The position numbers and the translations under genes are program-made. 64,000 bases of DNA from Bacteroidaceae bacterium (lineage in GTDB: Bacteria > Bacteroidota > Bacteroidia > Bacteroidales > Bacteroidaceae), in NCBI GenBank assembly GCA_017615835.1, contig JAFZZI010000005.1, positions 45,832 to 109,831 on the forward strand, in the 5' to 3' direction. Positions 8,691 through 17,087 of the stretch are shown here, one piece after another (the first letter of the stretch is position 1; every line of letters starts with the position of its first letter). The notes beneath the pieces are model-generated. The model saw only the letters and a list, made by a program, of their open reading frames with translations, was not told the origin of the DNA and did no database searches.

Positions 8691-9656
8691 ATGAAACCAC
8701 AACAAACATGCACAAACGCTAAGCAATCGAAGGAATTGATTAGACTCGGGTTAAGAGAAGATACTGCGGATCTCTACATTATCAAGGGAAAAGCGTGCCA
8801 GGTCAGCAGCGAGAAGAAAAAGGACGCAGTGCCGTCATGGTCACTATCAAAGATGGTGGAGATTGTGAGCTGCTACCCGACACCACACCCTGAAATATGG
8901 ACAGACGTAGATTTTTTTACCGAGGTTTATAATGAATTGTGCAGGGCCCTTGTAAATGGCTATTGCTGGGACTACTGGAGCGATGAGAAACGCAAGCAGG
9001 AGAAAGATCCTGCTCGCAATTGTTGGAGTAAATATGCAGAGAGCATTAAAGAGAAACTGCCGGAGGTATTCCAATGCAAAACCCCAAAAGGACAGGAGTT
9101 AATCGACTTCTTCGAGACGGAGGGAGGCTTCGCAAGAAATCGCGACAACCGCCTCGGTCGCATTTACCGCCATACGGCCGAGGTGTTGAAAGAATATGCA
9201 GAATTGAAGCGCAAGCCGAAAACCATGTTGCAATGGGGTAGGAATATCAGTGGTGGTATTACCGTCTACCTTTGGGCACTCAACGACGAAGGCAAGGGAT
9301 GTTACAACTATGCCTGCGCAGCGGGCATCGCAAAGTGGTCAGCATTTTGGCATTTGTTTAAGCGTCTGCATAGCCAACGCCAGGTACATTTGCTCCGCTA
9401 TGTCAAGAAGCAGGTATATGAGGGTAATGGATTGGAGAATTACAAGAAGAAGCACTTCAAGATTAAACAGAAAGGTCCGTTTCTCTTTATTATTTGTCAG
9501 CGCCATACGTTGCTTCCCTTTATTCGCTACTACGATGACGGTTCCGCGTTACTTTGTCCGAACTATAGAACGAAGAAGGAGTATGAAGCTCGTGACCTTA
9601 TTGACAAAGCGGCTCGTGAAAAACACTTTGATTATGTTATTCATGACAGCAAGTAA
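8691..9656 (+). CDS. Hypothetical protein, 321 aa, two-part
   Basis: The first 70 residues (starting QTCTNAKQSKELIRLGL and ending PSWSLSKMVEIVS) look like a small helical module that recurs at the N-terminus of Bacteroidota phage proteins, from memory rather than a search. The remainder is rich in Tyr, Trp and Lys with basic patches (residues about 230-260). No catalytic motif is recognised. The start follows an AATAACGATTATG leader that also precedes the genes at 9714 and (shortened) 16580. Confidence 0.7.
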   Translation: MKPQQTCTNAKQSKELIRLGLREDTADLYIIKGKACQVSSEKKKDAVPSWSLSKMVEIVSCYPTPHPEIWTDVDFFTEVYNELCRALVNGYCWDYWSDEKRKQEKDPARNCWSKYAESIKEKLPEVFQCKTPKGQELIDFFETEGGFARNRDNRLGRIYRHTAEVLKEYAELKRKPKTMLQWGRNISGGITVYLWALNDEGKGCYNYACAAGIAKWSAFWHLFKRLHSQRQVHLLRYVKKQVYEGNGLENYKKKHFKIKQKGPFLFIICQRHTLLPFIRYYDDGSALLCPNYRTKKEYEARDLIDKAAREKHFDYVIHDSK

Positions 9657-9713
9657 CATATCGAATGATTAAGAAATAGTGGCGGGTAATTTAACAGAAA
9701 ACCAATAACGATT

Positions 9714-10085
9714 ATGAGAACAATCAAGTTTAGAGCACAAGATATTGCCAGCAATAAGTGGCTGTATGGCGACCTCAGATATCACTCGAAAGATGTGTGC
9801 ATCTTTGAACAGGGTGGCACCAAGGGCGAGCAGGTGAAGCCTGAAACTGTTGGACAATTTACCGGTCTGAAAGACAAGAAAGGGCGTGAGATTTATGAAG
9901 GTGACATCCTTGGTATTGGTGCATTGACAAAAGAACGTCTGGAGGTACGTTTCGTGCGCGGTGTGTTTGCTTTCCTATGGAACGGTAGTCTTGATGATGA
10001 GTTTCCAACTGGTTCACCAACTCATGAATGGGCAGAGGTTATCGGCAATATCCATGACAACCCGGAAATGATTAAACACAAGTAG
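9714..10085 (+). CDS. YopX-family protein
   Basis: A 123-residue protein beginning IKFRAQDIASNKWLYGDL and containing VGQFTGLKDKKGREIYEGDIL, then VIGNIHDNPEM. This is the typical YopX domain (beta-rich; named after a Bacillus phage SPbeta protein) found in many phages and often in plasmids. Its biochemical role is not established. It lies in the middle of the early operon. Confidence 0.85.
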   Translation: MRTIKFRAQDIASNKWLYGDLRYHSKDVCIFEQGGTKGEQVKPETVGQFTGLKDKKGREIYEGDILGIGALTKERLEVRFVRGVFAFLWNGSLDDEFPTGSPTHEWAEVIGNIHDNPEMIKHK

Positions 10086-10131
10086 TCTTTATGGTAAGAA
10101 TAAATGTTTGATAAGGATAAAAGCTACGACA

Positions 10132-10695
10132 ATGAATAAATGTGATGAGCCAAAGAAAGGCTATGAATCACTGAGTGCATCTTACCGCTACTGGGCAGAG
10201 AGAGAGCCTGGTCGCGCGCAGGAGTGGAAGAAAAAATTCGACTGGGCGTTGGAGCGTGCACAGCAGTATGCCGACCGTCTGGGTGTTGACCGAGAGAAGG
10301 TGCTGGAGGCATGGGAGAGCGACCGCGACTACTGGTACGTGAACTACTACCAAGAGTCCAACCAGCCAAGCCTGGAAGGCAAGAATGTTGTAACACTGGC
10401 TGAGTGGGAGGCAGAAGGTGAACGTCTCTATGGTAAGGAACGTCTCGAATGGAAATTCAGGTGTCCCGCCTGCGGGAATGTGCAGACCGCCAGAATGTTC
10501 AAGGATGCCGGCAAGGATCCACATCTTTGCTATATAAACTGCGCTTCAAGATACGGGCTTGGAGGCAGGAAGGACTGCAAATGGACTACTGGCGGCCTGC
10601 TGAATATAGGCGGCCGCTACGTCATCGACAAAAAGTTTGTTCCGAGACTAATCTTTGAGTTTGCTGACAAGGAAAATATGATATACGGCGTATGA
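10132..10695 (+). CDS. Zinc-finger-containing phage protein (VVA0879-like)
   Basis: A 187-residue protein. The ATG at 10132 is chosen over a TTG at 10108 because it follows the AAAAGCTACGAC leader shared with 5934 and 8172. The N-terminal half is a charged helical region with Tyr and Trp. The C-terminal half has a treble-clef-like cysteine set: FRCPACGNVQTARMF, then LCYINC, then KDCKW. It resembles small phage proteins annotated VVA0879, from memory. The stop overlaps the next start. Confidence 0.7.
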   Translation: MNKCDEPKKGYESLSASYRYWAEREPGRAQEWKKKFDWALERAQQYADRLGVDREKVLEAWESDRDYWYVNYYQESNQPSLEGKNVVTLAEWEAEGERLYGKERLEWKFRCPACGNVQTARMFKDAGKDPHLCYINCASRYGLGGRKDCKWTTGGLLNIGGRYVIDKKFVPRLIFEFADKENMIYGV

Positions 10696-11060
10696 TTAAC
10701 AAGAATATGTTTTATGGGGAACCGATATTGAAAGAATATCGAGACATGGATATTCGTGAAATAATTCGCGAGCATCTGTTGATAAAGGGTACAAAAGAGA
10801 AAACTAGAATCGAGGGTGATACGATAGTAATAGATACCAACCATTTTGTAAGTCCGAAGGATCTCGTAAGGTCAGGCTTGTTCATTTATGGGCTGAAAGA
10901 TAATGCGACCAACCGTTCAGCTATAGTGTACTACTGCGAGCGATGGGCGCGAATAAACCAGATAATGGAAGGTCCTTGCATAAAAGTTCCTGAAGACTTG
11001 TGGAAAGAGTGCGACAAGAAGAATTGTGAGTTTACACAGGGCAAAGACAGGGAAGTTTAA
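10692..11060 (+). CDS. Hypothetical protein, 122 aa
   Basis: It starts within the stop region of the previous gene (four-base overlap). The product is mixed alpha/beta, with TRIEGDTIVIDTNHF near residue 40 and a cysteine-containing C-terminus (WKECDKKNCEF). It is A+T-rich like 6966-8700. No family recognised. Confidence 0.65.
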   Translation: MINKNMFYGEPILKEYRDMDIREIIREHLLIKGTKEKTRIEGDTIVIDTNHFVSPKDLVRSGLFIYGLKDNATNRSAIVYYCERWARINQIMEGPCIKVPEDLWKECDKKNCEFTQGKDREV

Positions 11061-11071
11061 CAGGCTGAATT

Positions 11072-11203
11072 ATGGAAAAAACAGAATTGCAGACTATTTT
11101 GAAAACCTCAGAATGTGTGTCCGTGCCAACGGTGACACTTGGTTTTGTGATACCATCTACGATAAAGATAAGGAGTATTGGTTATGGCTTACGGAGTATG
11201 TAA
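11072..11203 (+). CDS. Possible short protein, 43 aa
   Basis: An open frame starting MEKTELQTILKTSEC and ending at a TAA that overlaps the start of the next gene by about 20 bases. It fills a 120-base gap on the operon strand. A second open frame (start codon at 11026) covers the same DNA, so which one is translated cannot be settled by eye. Confidence 0.35.
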   Translation: MEKTELQTILKTSECVSVPTVTLGFVIPSTIKIRSIGYGLRSM

Positions 11204-11507
11204 AGTATGCGGATGCACGGATAATGACCCGTGTCACAATCCGGAATATGGAAACTGCTGGTGGGTAGACGACACGCATGAGTTGTGCAGCCATTGCGCA
11301 GACCCGAAGATTGCGGACCATCCCGCCACACAGCACTGCATTAACAGTAAAGGATTTGACCCCTACCCTGGCATAGAGCGTAAAGACCTCGCAGCTTTAG
11401 GATGTCCATTTCCCGATGAGGATGGTAATATGTGTGCTGATTGTTCTCATAATAATAGCTCCAGTATATTTACGAAAGAGTGCGATCTAGGAATTAGAAT
11501 TGAGTAA
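11184..11507 (+). CDS. Cysteine-rich putative zinc-binding protein
   Basis: A 107-residue protein beginning MAYGVCKVCGCTDNDPC and continuing with GNCWW and ELCSHCADPKI; a second cluster near the C-terminus is LGCPFPDEDGNMCADC. At least ten cysteines in paired spacing suggest two zinc sites. The ATG at 11184 is preferred over 11178 because it puts the first knuckle right after the start. It directly precedes a radical-SAM gene. Function unknown. Confidence 0.7.
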   Translation: MAYGVCKVCGCTDNDPCHNPEYGNCWWVDDTHELCSHCADPKIADHPATQHCINSKGFDPYPGIERKDLAALGCPFPDEDGNMCADCSHNNSSSIFTKECDLGIRIE

Positions 11508-11520
11508 AGGAAGGCTAACT

Positions 11521-12291
11521 ATGGTAATCATGTTAACATCGCGCTGCCACATGGGCTGCAAGCACTGCATGCAGGATTCCACGGCTCAGGGGCGACACAT
11601 GACAAGAGAGACGTTTGACAGGGTGCTGGCGTTCGTCAGGGAGGCTGAGGCGTGGCTGGTAAGCGTCACGGGTGGCGAGCCTACGGAGCACCCTGAGTGG
11701 TATGCGTGGACGAAAGAACTGTTGCGTATAGGTAGCGTCAAGGTGCTGGTTATCGTGACTAACGGCACTTGGATCGAGGACAAGGAACAACGTATCAGAA
11801 TGGCGAGGCTGTTGCACGAGACCAAAGGCCGGGTGATAGTGCAGGTATACTCAAACCCTCTCTATTATCCCAAACATGAGTGGACAGTGGAGCATGAGCA
11901 ACAGTTCCGCTCGATAGGCATCTCGCCCAACTTTACCGACCCAATCTTCATGCAGGATCTAGGTCGCGCCCGTAGTAACTGCCGCGAGGAGACGGAGGCA
12001 AGCAGCTGTGTGCCATCGTGTATAAACAGCCACCTGCTTGCAGTGCAGGCGCACTCGATGCATCAGTTTCTCCTGATGGCGGGTCAGGCGGCGAAGTTTT
12101 GCCGACCACTGATAGATCCCGACGGGGCGATACACATGTCGGAGTCATGGCTCTGTCCTGCGGTAGCCAACATTAGCGACGGCTGCGATGAGGCGTTCCG
12201 TAAGATGCGCCAGTCAAGGCCGTGCCGTGGATGCCGGTTGTATCGGAACTTCGAGCGGCTGCATCCGGCAGAGATGAAGTTCCTGGGGTGA
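11521..12291 (+). CDS. Radical SAM protein
   Basis: With the ATG at 11521 the protein begins MVIMLTSRCHMGCKHC; the CX3CX2C set (C9, C13, C16) holds the 4Fe-4S cluster that cleaves S-adenosylmethionine. SVTGGEPTEHPEW near residue 55 is the GGEP motif. The C-terminal third has extra cysteines (SSCVPSC, RPCRGC) that could bind an auxiliary cluster, as in SPASM-type members. Substrate unknown. An in-frame TTG at 11500 would add seven residues and overlap the previous gene. Confidence 0.85.
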   Translation: MVIMLTSRCHMGCKHCMQDSTAQGRHMTRETFDRVLAFVREAEAWLVSVTGGEPTEHPEWYAWTKELLRIGSVKVLVIVTNGTWIEDKEQRIRMARLLHETKGRVIVQVYSNPLYYPKHEWTVEHEQQFRSIGISPNFTDPIFMQDLGRARSNCREETEASSCVPSCINSHLLAVQAHSMHQFLLMAGQAAKFCRPLIDPDGAIHMSESWLCPAVANISDGCDEAFRKMRQSRPCRGCRLYRNFERLHPAEMKFLG

Positions 12292-12306
12292 AAATTAACG
12301 GATAAA

Positions 12307-12675
12307 ATGATTGAGAGTATGCAGACACTACAGATTATATTAACGCTAGCCGCCATTGCAGCTTACATGGCGATGGGATTCCTAGCCGCCTTTGCTTTTG
12401 TTCGCCTGAAGCGGCAGGAAAAATGGATTCGCGACATCCATCATGATACACACCAGGCGCTGATGCTGACCTTGGGCATACATATGAGACGCAATTTTGA
12501 CGACCTGAAGGAAATGCAACGCACCTTGCAACGCTTCGTGGCAGATGAGCGATACGAGAGAGCAAAGGAATTGAAGACCATTATCGCCCGTCGCGAAGCC
12601 GAGATAGAGCACGAGATACAGAATATAAAAGAAATCTATGGCGACGCAGTGGACATAAAAAAAGTTGAAATATGA
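12307..12675 (+). CDS. Membrane-anchored coiled-coil protein
   Basis: A 122-residue protein with one hydrophobic N-terminal segment (residues about 6-30, LTLAAIAAYMAMGFLAAFAF) followed by a cytoplasmic-type charged helix. The part FVADERYERAKELKTII resembles a UVR-type helical hairpin. Predicted topology: single membrane anchor with a coiled-coil tail. The stop overlaps the following methyltransferase start (ATGA). Confidence 0.65.
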   Translation: MIESMQTLQIILTLAAIAAYMAMGFLAAFAFVRLKRQEKWIRDIHHDTHQALMLTLGIHMRRNFDDLKEMQRTLQRFVADERYERAKELKTIIARREAEIEHEIQNIKEIYGDAVDIKKVEI

Positions 12676-13625
12676 TTCAGTTCGACAAGATATACAATGA
12701 GGACTGCCTCGAAGGCATGAAGCGGATTGGTGACTGCACGATAGATTGCGTGGTCACGTCGCCGCCATATTATGCACTGCGTGACTATGGTGTAGATGGG
12801 CAGATTGGACTGGAAACATCACCCGAGGAATATATTGACCGGCTGACTGATGTGTTTGCTGAGGTGCTGCGCGTGATGAAACCGGAGGGAACATGCTGGG
12901 TGGTCATCGGAGACAGTTACGCCGGTAGCAATAAGGGCTCTGCAAACTATCCCGAGAATGCGAAGTTATGGCTACAGGGGACAAACAAGGGGACGTTGTC
13001 TAAACGCACCTCATTTAAGATGAAAACCACCGCAAAAGACCGTGACCTCATTGGCATCCCCTGGATGCTGGCCTTTGCTCTGCGGCGCATTGGATTCTAT
13101 CTGCGCCAAGATATCATTTGGCACAAACCTAACCCTATGCCTGAGAGTGTGACAAACCGTTGTACCAGATCTCATGAATATATCTTCTTGCTCACCAAGT
13201 CGGCTCGCTATTACTTTAACAAGGAGGCCCTGCGCGAACCGGCAAACACGGGACTGAGGAAGCATGAGTACAATCATCGCAAAGTGAAGTTCATTGTACC
13301 GGGTCATCGCCAGGAGCAGTTTCGTGGTGGCAACGTCAGCGATGGCTTCCGCAACAAGCGCGACGTGTGGTCTGTCTGCGTCAAGCCGGGCTACGAAGGT
13401 CATCACGCCACGTTTCCCGTCGATATTCCCTACCAGTGCATATTGCTTGGCTGTCCTGTGGGGGGGGTAGTTCTGGATCCTTTTATAGGCAGTGGAACAA
13501 CGGCCGTTGTGGCACATCGCACGCATTGTCACTACATTGGCTTTGAACTGAACCGCGAATACTTTGAGATAGCACAGAAGCGCATTAGCGAAGAACTGGC
13601 TCAACCGACATTTTTATTCAAATAA
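12672..13625 (+). CDS. DNA methyltransferase, TSPPY type
   Basis: A 317-residue amino-methyltransferase (N4-cytosine or N6-adenine). Catalytic motif IV is CVVTSPPYY (residues 26-34) and the SAM-binding motif I, VLDPFIGSGTTAV, lies near residue 270, which is the beta-class order. The target-recognition part lies between. It is one of four methyltransferases in this operon and probably protects phage DNA from restriction. TSPPY slightly favours N4-cytosine, but this cannot be decided here. Confidence 0.9.
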   Translation: MIQFDKIYNEDCLEGMKRIGDCTIDCVVTSPPYYALRDYGVDGQIGLETSPEEYIDRLTDVFAEVLRVMKPEGTCWVVIGDSYAGSNKGSANYPENAKLWLQGTNKGTLSKRTSFKMKTTAKDRDLIGIPWMLAFALRRIGFYLRQDIIWHKPNPMPESVTNRCTRSHEYIFLLTKSARYYFNKEALREPANTGLRKHEYNHRKVKFIVPGHRQEQFRGGNVSDGFRNKRDVWSVCVKPGYEGHHATFPVDIPYQCILLGCPVGGVVLDPFIGSGTTAVVAHRTHCHYIGFELNREYFEIAQKRISEELAQPTFLFK

Positions 13626-13639
13626 AAAACAAACAGAAC

Positions 13640-14350
13640 ATGAGATTGAAACATATTACATTTACTGGAATTGACGCAAGGACAGATATCAAGGCTTTGC
13701 AGGAAATTCAGCATCAATATCCGATAGCAGAGTTTGGAGTACTGACCAGTTATCATTGGTACGAAAACGGCAATCGCTACCTTGATCCTCAACTATTATA
13801 CAACCTTCAAGGATGTAAACTGAATCTCGCACTCCATGTATGCGGTTCTGCTGCTCATGATGCCGCGGTGGGACTTTGGAACAAGGTTAGAAAACACACA
13901 TTGGATTACTTGTGGCTTTTCGACCGTGTTCAGCTTAATATAGCCAATCGCACGGATAATCCGTATCGTCTGGCGAGTTCATGCAACCTTAAAACGGAGA
14001 TGATTATTCAGCAGCATCCCGATGATACAGCCATCTATGAAAACAGTAAGTGGATGAACTCTGATGGAGCCAGTGTCAGCATGTTGTTAGACGCAAGCGG
14101 CGGTCTGGGTATTGATACACCCCTAGTTCTTTATCCTTCTAAAGGTAAGATTGGTTATGCGGGCGGTATCAATGAGAATAATGTTGCTGCCAAGTTGGAA
14201 TATCTTCTGTCCAATGTTCATACTGGTAGTTTCTGGATTGACATGGAAAGTGGTGTGCGTACTGACGATTGGTTTGATATCGGTAAAGTGAAGCATGTGC
14301 TTGCTATCTGTGACGAAGTGATAAGAGACTTACACATGGAGGCTGAATGA
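13640..14350 (+). CDS. Phosphoribosylanthranilate-isomerase-like TIM barrel
   Basis: A 236-residue protein with TrpF-like barrel signatures in order: AEFGVLTSYHW (residues about 30-40), LALHVCG (about 65), a strand ending in LLDASGGLGID (about 155), IGYAGGINENNV (about 175) and WIDMESGVRT (about 205). No other tryptophan gene is near, so biosynthesis is unlikely to be the role; it may act on another phosphorylated sugar or nucleotide. Homology is read from motif order and is not proven. Confidence 0.6.
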   Translation: MRLKHITFTGIDARTDIKALQEIQHQYPIAEFGVLTSYHWYENGNRYLDPQLLYNLQGCKLNLALHVCGSAAHDAAVGLWNKVRKHTLDYLWLFDRVQLNIANRTDNPYRLASSCNLKTEMIIQQHPDDTAIYENSKWMNSDGASVSMLLDASGGLGIDTPLVLYPSKGKIGYAGGINENNVAAKLEYLLSNVHTGSFWIDMESGVRTDDWFDIGKVKHVLAICDEVIRDLHMEAE

Positions 14351-14484
14351 GTATGATCTTACACAGATTCATGTCAAACCGCGAGTATAATGCGTTGTTG
14401 GCTGGCAAGAAGCTAGTGAACACCGCCAACCATGGGGCGCGCGGAGAGCAGACGCAGAAAGAATTGCAAGTAGTATGGATATAA
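14347..14484 (+). CDS. Short ORF, possible truncated gene, 45 aa
   Basis: It begins in the stop codon of the TrpF-like gene (ATGA) and reads MSMILHRFMSNREYNALLAG, then KLVNTANHGARGEQ. This resembles the first part of longer phage proteins that start with a 'MILYRYMS..E' pattern, but it ends after 45 residues, overlapping the Dam-type gene by 10 bases. It may be a remnant or a genuine short protein. Confidence 0.45.
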   Translation: MSMILHRFMSNREYNALLAGKKLVNTANHGARGEQTQKELQVVWI

Positions 14485-14975
14485 GACAGCAGAAAAATCC
14501 TTTGGCATCGAGAGATGACTGGTACACGCCTCGTTGGGTGATAGATACACTAGGTCCGTTTGACTTGGATCCGTGCGCTGCACCTGCAGATGTCCGCCCG
14601 TTTCAGACTGCTCCTACGATGTGGACGGAAAAAGATGACGGATTGAACCGCCAGTGGAATGGTGTGGTCTGGATGAACCCTCCATACAGCAGGGTGCTGC
14701 TGCGTCAGTTCTGTGAGAAGATGGCTAGGCATAACAACGGCATTGCTCTGCTCATCAATCGTCAAGACAACGTGCTCTGGCAAGAAGTCATCTTCCCCAC
14801 CGCCATGTCAATGATTTTTATGCGTCACCGTGTGCGTTTTATTCGTCCTGACGGCACAACCGGCAATCCGTTCTTTGGTTCATGTCTCGTAGCATGGGGT
14901 TATAAATGCGACCGCCGCTTGCGACAGTCGGGTATCGAAGGAAAGTATGTAGCTCTTAATGTAGGCCAATTTTAA
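14475..14975 (+). CDS. Phage N6-adenine DNA methyltransferase (Dam family)
   Basis: A 166-residue protein with the phage Dam layout: RDDWYTPRWVIDTLGPFDLDPCAAP at residues about 12-36 (read as two segments around the GPF), then VVWMNPPYSRV near residue 68, where NPPY is catalytic motif IV, and GNPFFGSCLVAWG near the end. It methylates adenine, probably for anti-restriction. The full-length family is about 160-180 residues, so it is complete. Confidence 0.88.
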   Translation: MDIRQQKNPLASRDDWYTPRWVIDTLGPFDLDPCAAPADVRPFQTAPTMWTEKDDGLNRQWNGVVWMNPPYSRVLLRQFCEKMARHNNGIALLINRQDNVLWQEVIFPTAMSMIFMRHRVRFIRPDGTTGNPFFGSCLVAWGYKCDRRLRQSGIEGKYVALNVGQF

Positions 14976-14978
14976 GTT

Positions 14979-15614
14979 ATGATGAAACTGTTTAAGCATA
15001 TTCTCGACTTCTTCAACATACACCCTGATAAAAATCAGCGGTGGACGCTCTCTACATTGTTCATTGTCGGACTGCTCTATACCTATGTGCAGCCAGCCAT
15101 CACAAAGGCGTGGGTCACGGACCTGCCTGCCGAGTGGATTGCCTTTCAGTCGCTCGTCTATAGTGTTGTCGGCCTGTTTATCGGCATGATATGGAAGGGT
15201 GTGGTGCGCCGCTGGGCCATCCGCTGGTTTGCGGTGCTCTGCATTATCGAATCGGCGGCCGGCTTTATCGTCGGTATGTGGCTTGCGTTTGTCAGTTATA
15301 ACGTCTGGGTTCTGGCTATAGCCTGCCTACTCTACGGCACACTTGTGTCAGAGTTTATCAGTAAGTGTCTGATGACCTTCCGTCCGAAGTTATGGAATGA
15401 GAAGGAACGTGAGATTTACGACAACAATAATGACGTGGTGTGTGGCATCTACTGTATTGCCGGCTACGCTTGTTCGCTACTGTTCATGCCTTCGCTTAAG
15501 ACCGCCATGTTCGTGTGGGGGCTGACGTGTGCCTTGGATAATATCGGCTGGCTCGTGGTGTACCACAAGAATCACGACAAGTTCCGAGAGATTGAGAGTG
15601 AAATAACAAAATAG
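14979..15614 (+). CDS. Multi-pass membrane protein
   Basis: A 211-residue protein with about five or six hydrophobic segments (for example LFIVGLLYTYV, YSVVGLFIGMIW, WFAVLCIIESAAGFIVGMW, VWVLAIACLLYGTLV, AGYACSLLFM). The short N-terminus and long loop near residues 128-150 are charged. No transporter motif recognised. It sits among DNA-modification genes in the early operon. Confidence 0.75.
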   Translation: MMKLFKHILDFFNIHPDKNQRWTLSTLFIVGLLYTYVQPAITKAWVTDLPAEWIAFQSLVYSVVGLFIGMIWKGVVRRWAIRWFAVLCIIESAAGFIVGMWLAFVSYNVWVLAIACLLYGTLVSEFISKCLMTFRPKLWNEKEREIYDNNNDVVCGIYCIAGYACSLLFMPSLKTAMFVWGLTCALDNIGWLVVYHKNHDKFREIESEITK

Positions 15615-15619
15615 ACATA

Positions 15620-16054
15620 ATGAAGACGATTTACATCAGCGGTCCAATTACAGACCCGGCAACTGGCAAGCCAAGAGGTGGCTGGCAAAAAGACTTCCTT
15701 AATGCAGAAGCAAAGCTGCGCAGTATGGGTTTCCGTGTATTAAATCCTGTGGATATTGCGCAAGAGGTGGAGGATGTATTCAAGTGGCCCTTCAATCCTC
15801 CTACCCGCGTCGATTATATCATGGCCTGTCTGTGGCGTATGCATATGGCGCACGATGAAGATCGTCTGCACGGCGTTTATGTCATCGGTACCATAGATGA
15901 GTGTCTGGCATCCTGCGGCGTGCGTATGGAACTGTTGCTAGCCAACCTGTTACTTGTGCCGATTTATGCGGAAAGCCGAGGGAATTATCGAGTGGATGCT
16001 CTTCTTACTGCACAACTTGGAACTGAAAACATTGAAGAACTTCTAAAAGAATAA
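15620..16054 (+). CDS. DUF4406 protein (nucleoside deoxyribosyltransferase-like)
   Basis: A 144-residue protein starting KTIYISGPITDPATG, with FRVLNPVDIA near residue 42 and a C-terminal GMRMELLLA-type segment (here GVRMELLLANLLLV). This is the DUF4406 pattern, related to nucleoside 2-deoxyribosyltransferases that cleave the N-glycosidic bond of nucleosides. Common in Bacteroidota phages; substrate unknown. Confidence 0.8.
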   Translation: MKTIYISGPITDPATGKPRGGWQKDFLNAEAKLRSMGFRVLNPVDIAQEVEDVFKWPFNPPTRVDYIMACLWRMHMAHDEDRLHGVYVIGTIDECLASCGVRMELLLANLLLVPIYAESRGNYRVDALLTAQLGTENIEELLKE

Positions 16055-16063
16055 AGGCAACTT

Positions 16064-16534
16064 ATGTACAGTGAAGAACAATATATCGACAACGGTGAGG
16101 CCATGCGCCACAACCAATTGGTAGAACAGGCACGTCAGGCGGAGCATCTGCGCCGCAGTGCCGAGTCACCTGCCTACAAGCGGGTATATGAACGCTGTCT
16201 GAGTATGAAGACTACGATGCAGCGTGAGCAGTTGAAGGTGTTCGATGCCATGCAGCAGGCCATACAACAACAGGCGGCCAGTAATGTGATGAAGCATTGC
16301 GACCCGCAGTCCGTTCGCATCGGACCATCGGAGTCACTTCTTCCGCTACCTTCGGAGTTGAACCAGCTCACAGAGCCAGGCGGCGCTCTCGGTATCCTCG
16401 TCTTTGGTGTCCTGTTTATGACTGAAGAGCAAAGGGCTCAAATCCACGATAATGTCAAGGCTATTGAGGAGATGTGTCAGGTGAACAAAGAATACGACCG
16501 TCAGTTGATCCGTAAGAGCTGTTTTGAATGGTAG
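16064..16534 (+). CDS. Hypothetical helical protein, 156 aa
   Basis: Mostly helical and glutamine-rich (residues about 60-72, FDAMQQAIQQQAAS), with a hydrophobic stretch GALGILVFGVLFM near residue 108 that is too short and isolated to be sure of a membrane segment. No known family. Confidence 0.65.
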   Translation: MYSEEQYIDNGEAMRHNQLVEQARQAEHLRRSAESPAYKRVYERCLSMKTTMQREQLKVFDAMQQAIQQQAASNVMKHCDPQSVRIGPSESLLPLPSELNQLTEPGGALGILVFGVLFMTEEQRAQIHDNVKAIEEMCQVNKEYDRQLIRKSCFEW

Positions 16535-16579
16535 CAACAAGAATATATTTTATTTTTCACAATTAAACAAGAAACGATT

Positions 16580-16954
16580 ATGGAATTGGTAAGAGCAAAA
16601 ATCAAGAAGACCGGAGAGACCGTAGTGATGGAAAAGGTCTTAAAAAACGAAGAGACAGCGTATTTCAGTACCGGAAGAATGTTTGGAGCTGACGAGGTGG
16701 AGATTCTGGAGGATCCTCTCAAATCACAGCGTCAGCCTGACCCGTTGGAGCAACTGCCGCAGGAGATGATGCAGATGGTAACCGGGGTTGTAAATGACTT
16801 TATTGACCGCTCAGACGCAATGTACTGGCAGCGTCAGCGTGTAGAGATTACAAAGGTGCTGATAAATAAACTTGACCTGGTAACACAAGATCCGATTGCC
16901 ATCTGCAACCTTGCCGACCAGTATATTCGGATGCTAAAGAACTATAAACAATAA
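16580..16954 (+). CDS. Hypothetical protein, 124 aa
   Basis: The N-terminal 45 residues form a likely small beta domain (VRAKIKKTGETVVMEKVL). The rest is helical with an acidic linker (LEDPLKSQRQPDPLEQLPQ). The start follows AAACGATTATG, similar to the leaders at 8691 and 9714. Function unknown. Confidence 0.65.
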   Translation: MELVRAKIKKTGETVVMEKVLKNEETAYFSTGRMFGADEVEILEDPLKSQRQPDPLEQLPQEMMQMVTGVVNDFIDRSDAMYWQRQRVEITKVLINKLDLVTQDPIAICNLADQYIRMLKNYKQ

Positions 16955-16964
16955 AAGATTGTCT

Positions 16965-17087
16965 ATGGAGTCAATCGACAAGTTGGCCGAATTTCACAAA
17001 AAGGTTGCTCAGGCCGGAGCGTCGGCTGATGAACTTACGAGGGGTGTTAATAAACTCGGTGAGATTGTGAGAGATGTCAACAAATGA
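16965..17087 (+). CDS. Short helical protein, 40 aa
   Basis: The open frame MESIDKLAEFHKKVAQAG, then ELTRGVNKLGEIVRD, is amphipathic throughout. Its stop overlaps the ATG of the cytosine methyltransferase (ATGA), which supports real translation and coupling. Function unknown. Confidence 0.55.
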   Translation: MESIDKLAEFHKKVAQAGASADELTRGVNKLGEIVRDVNK

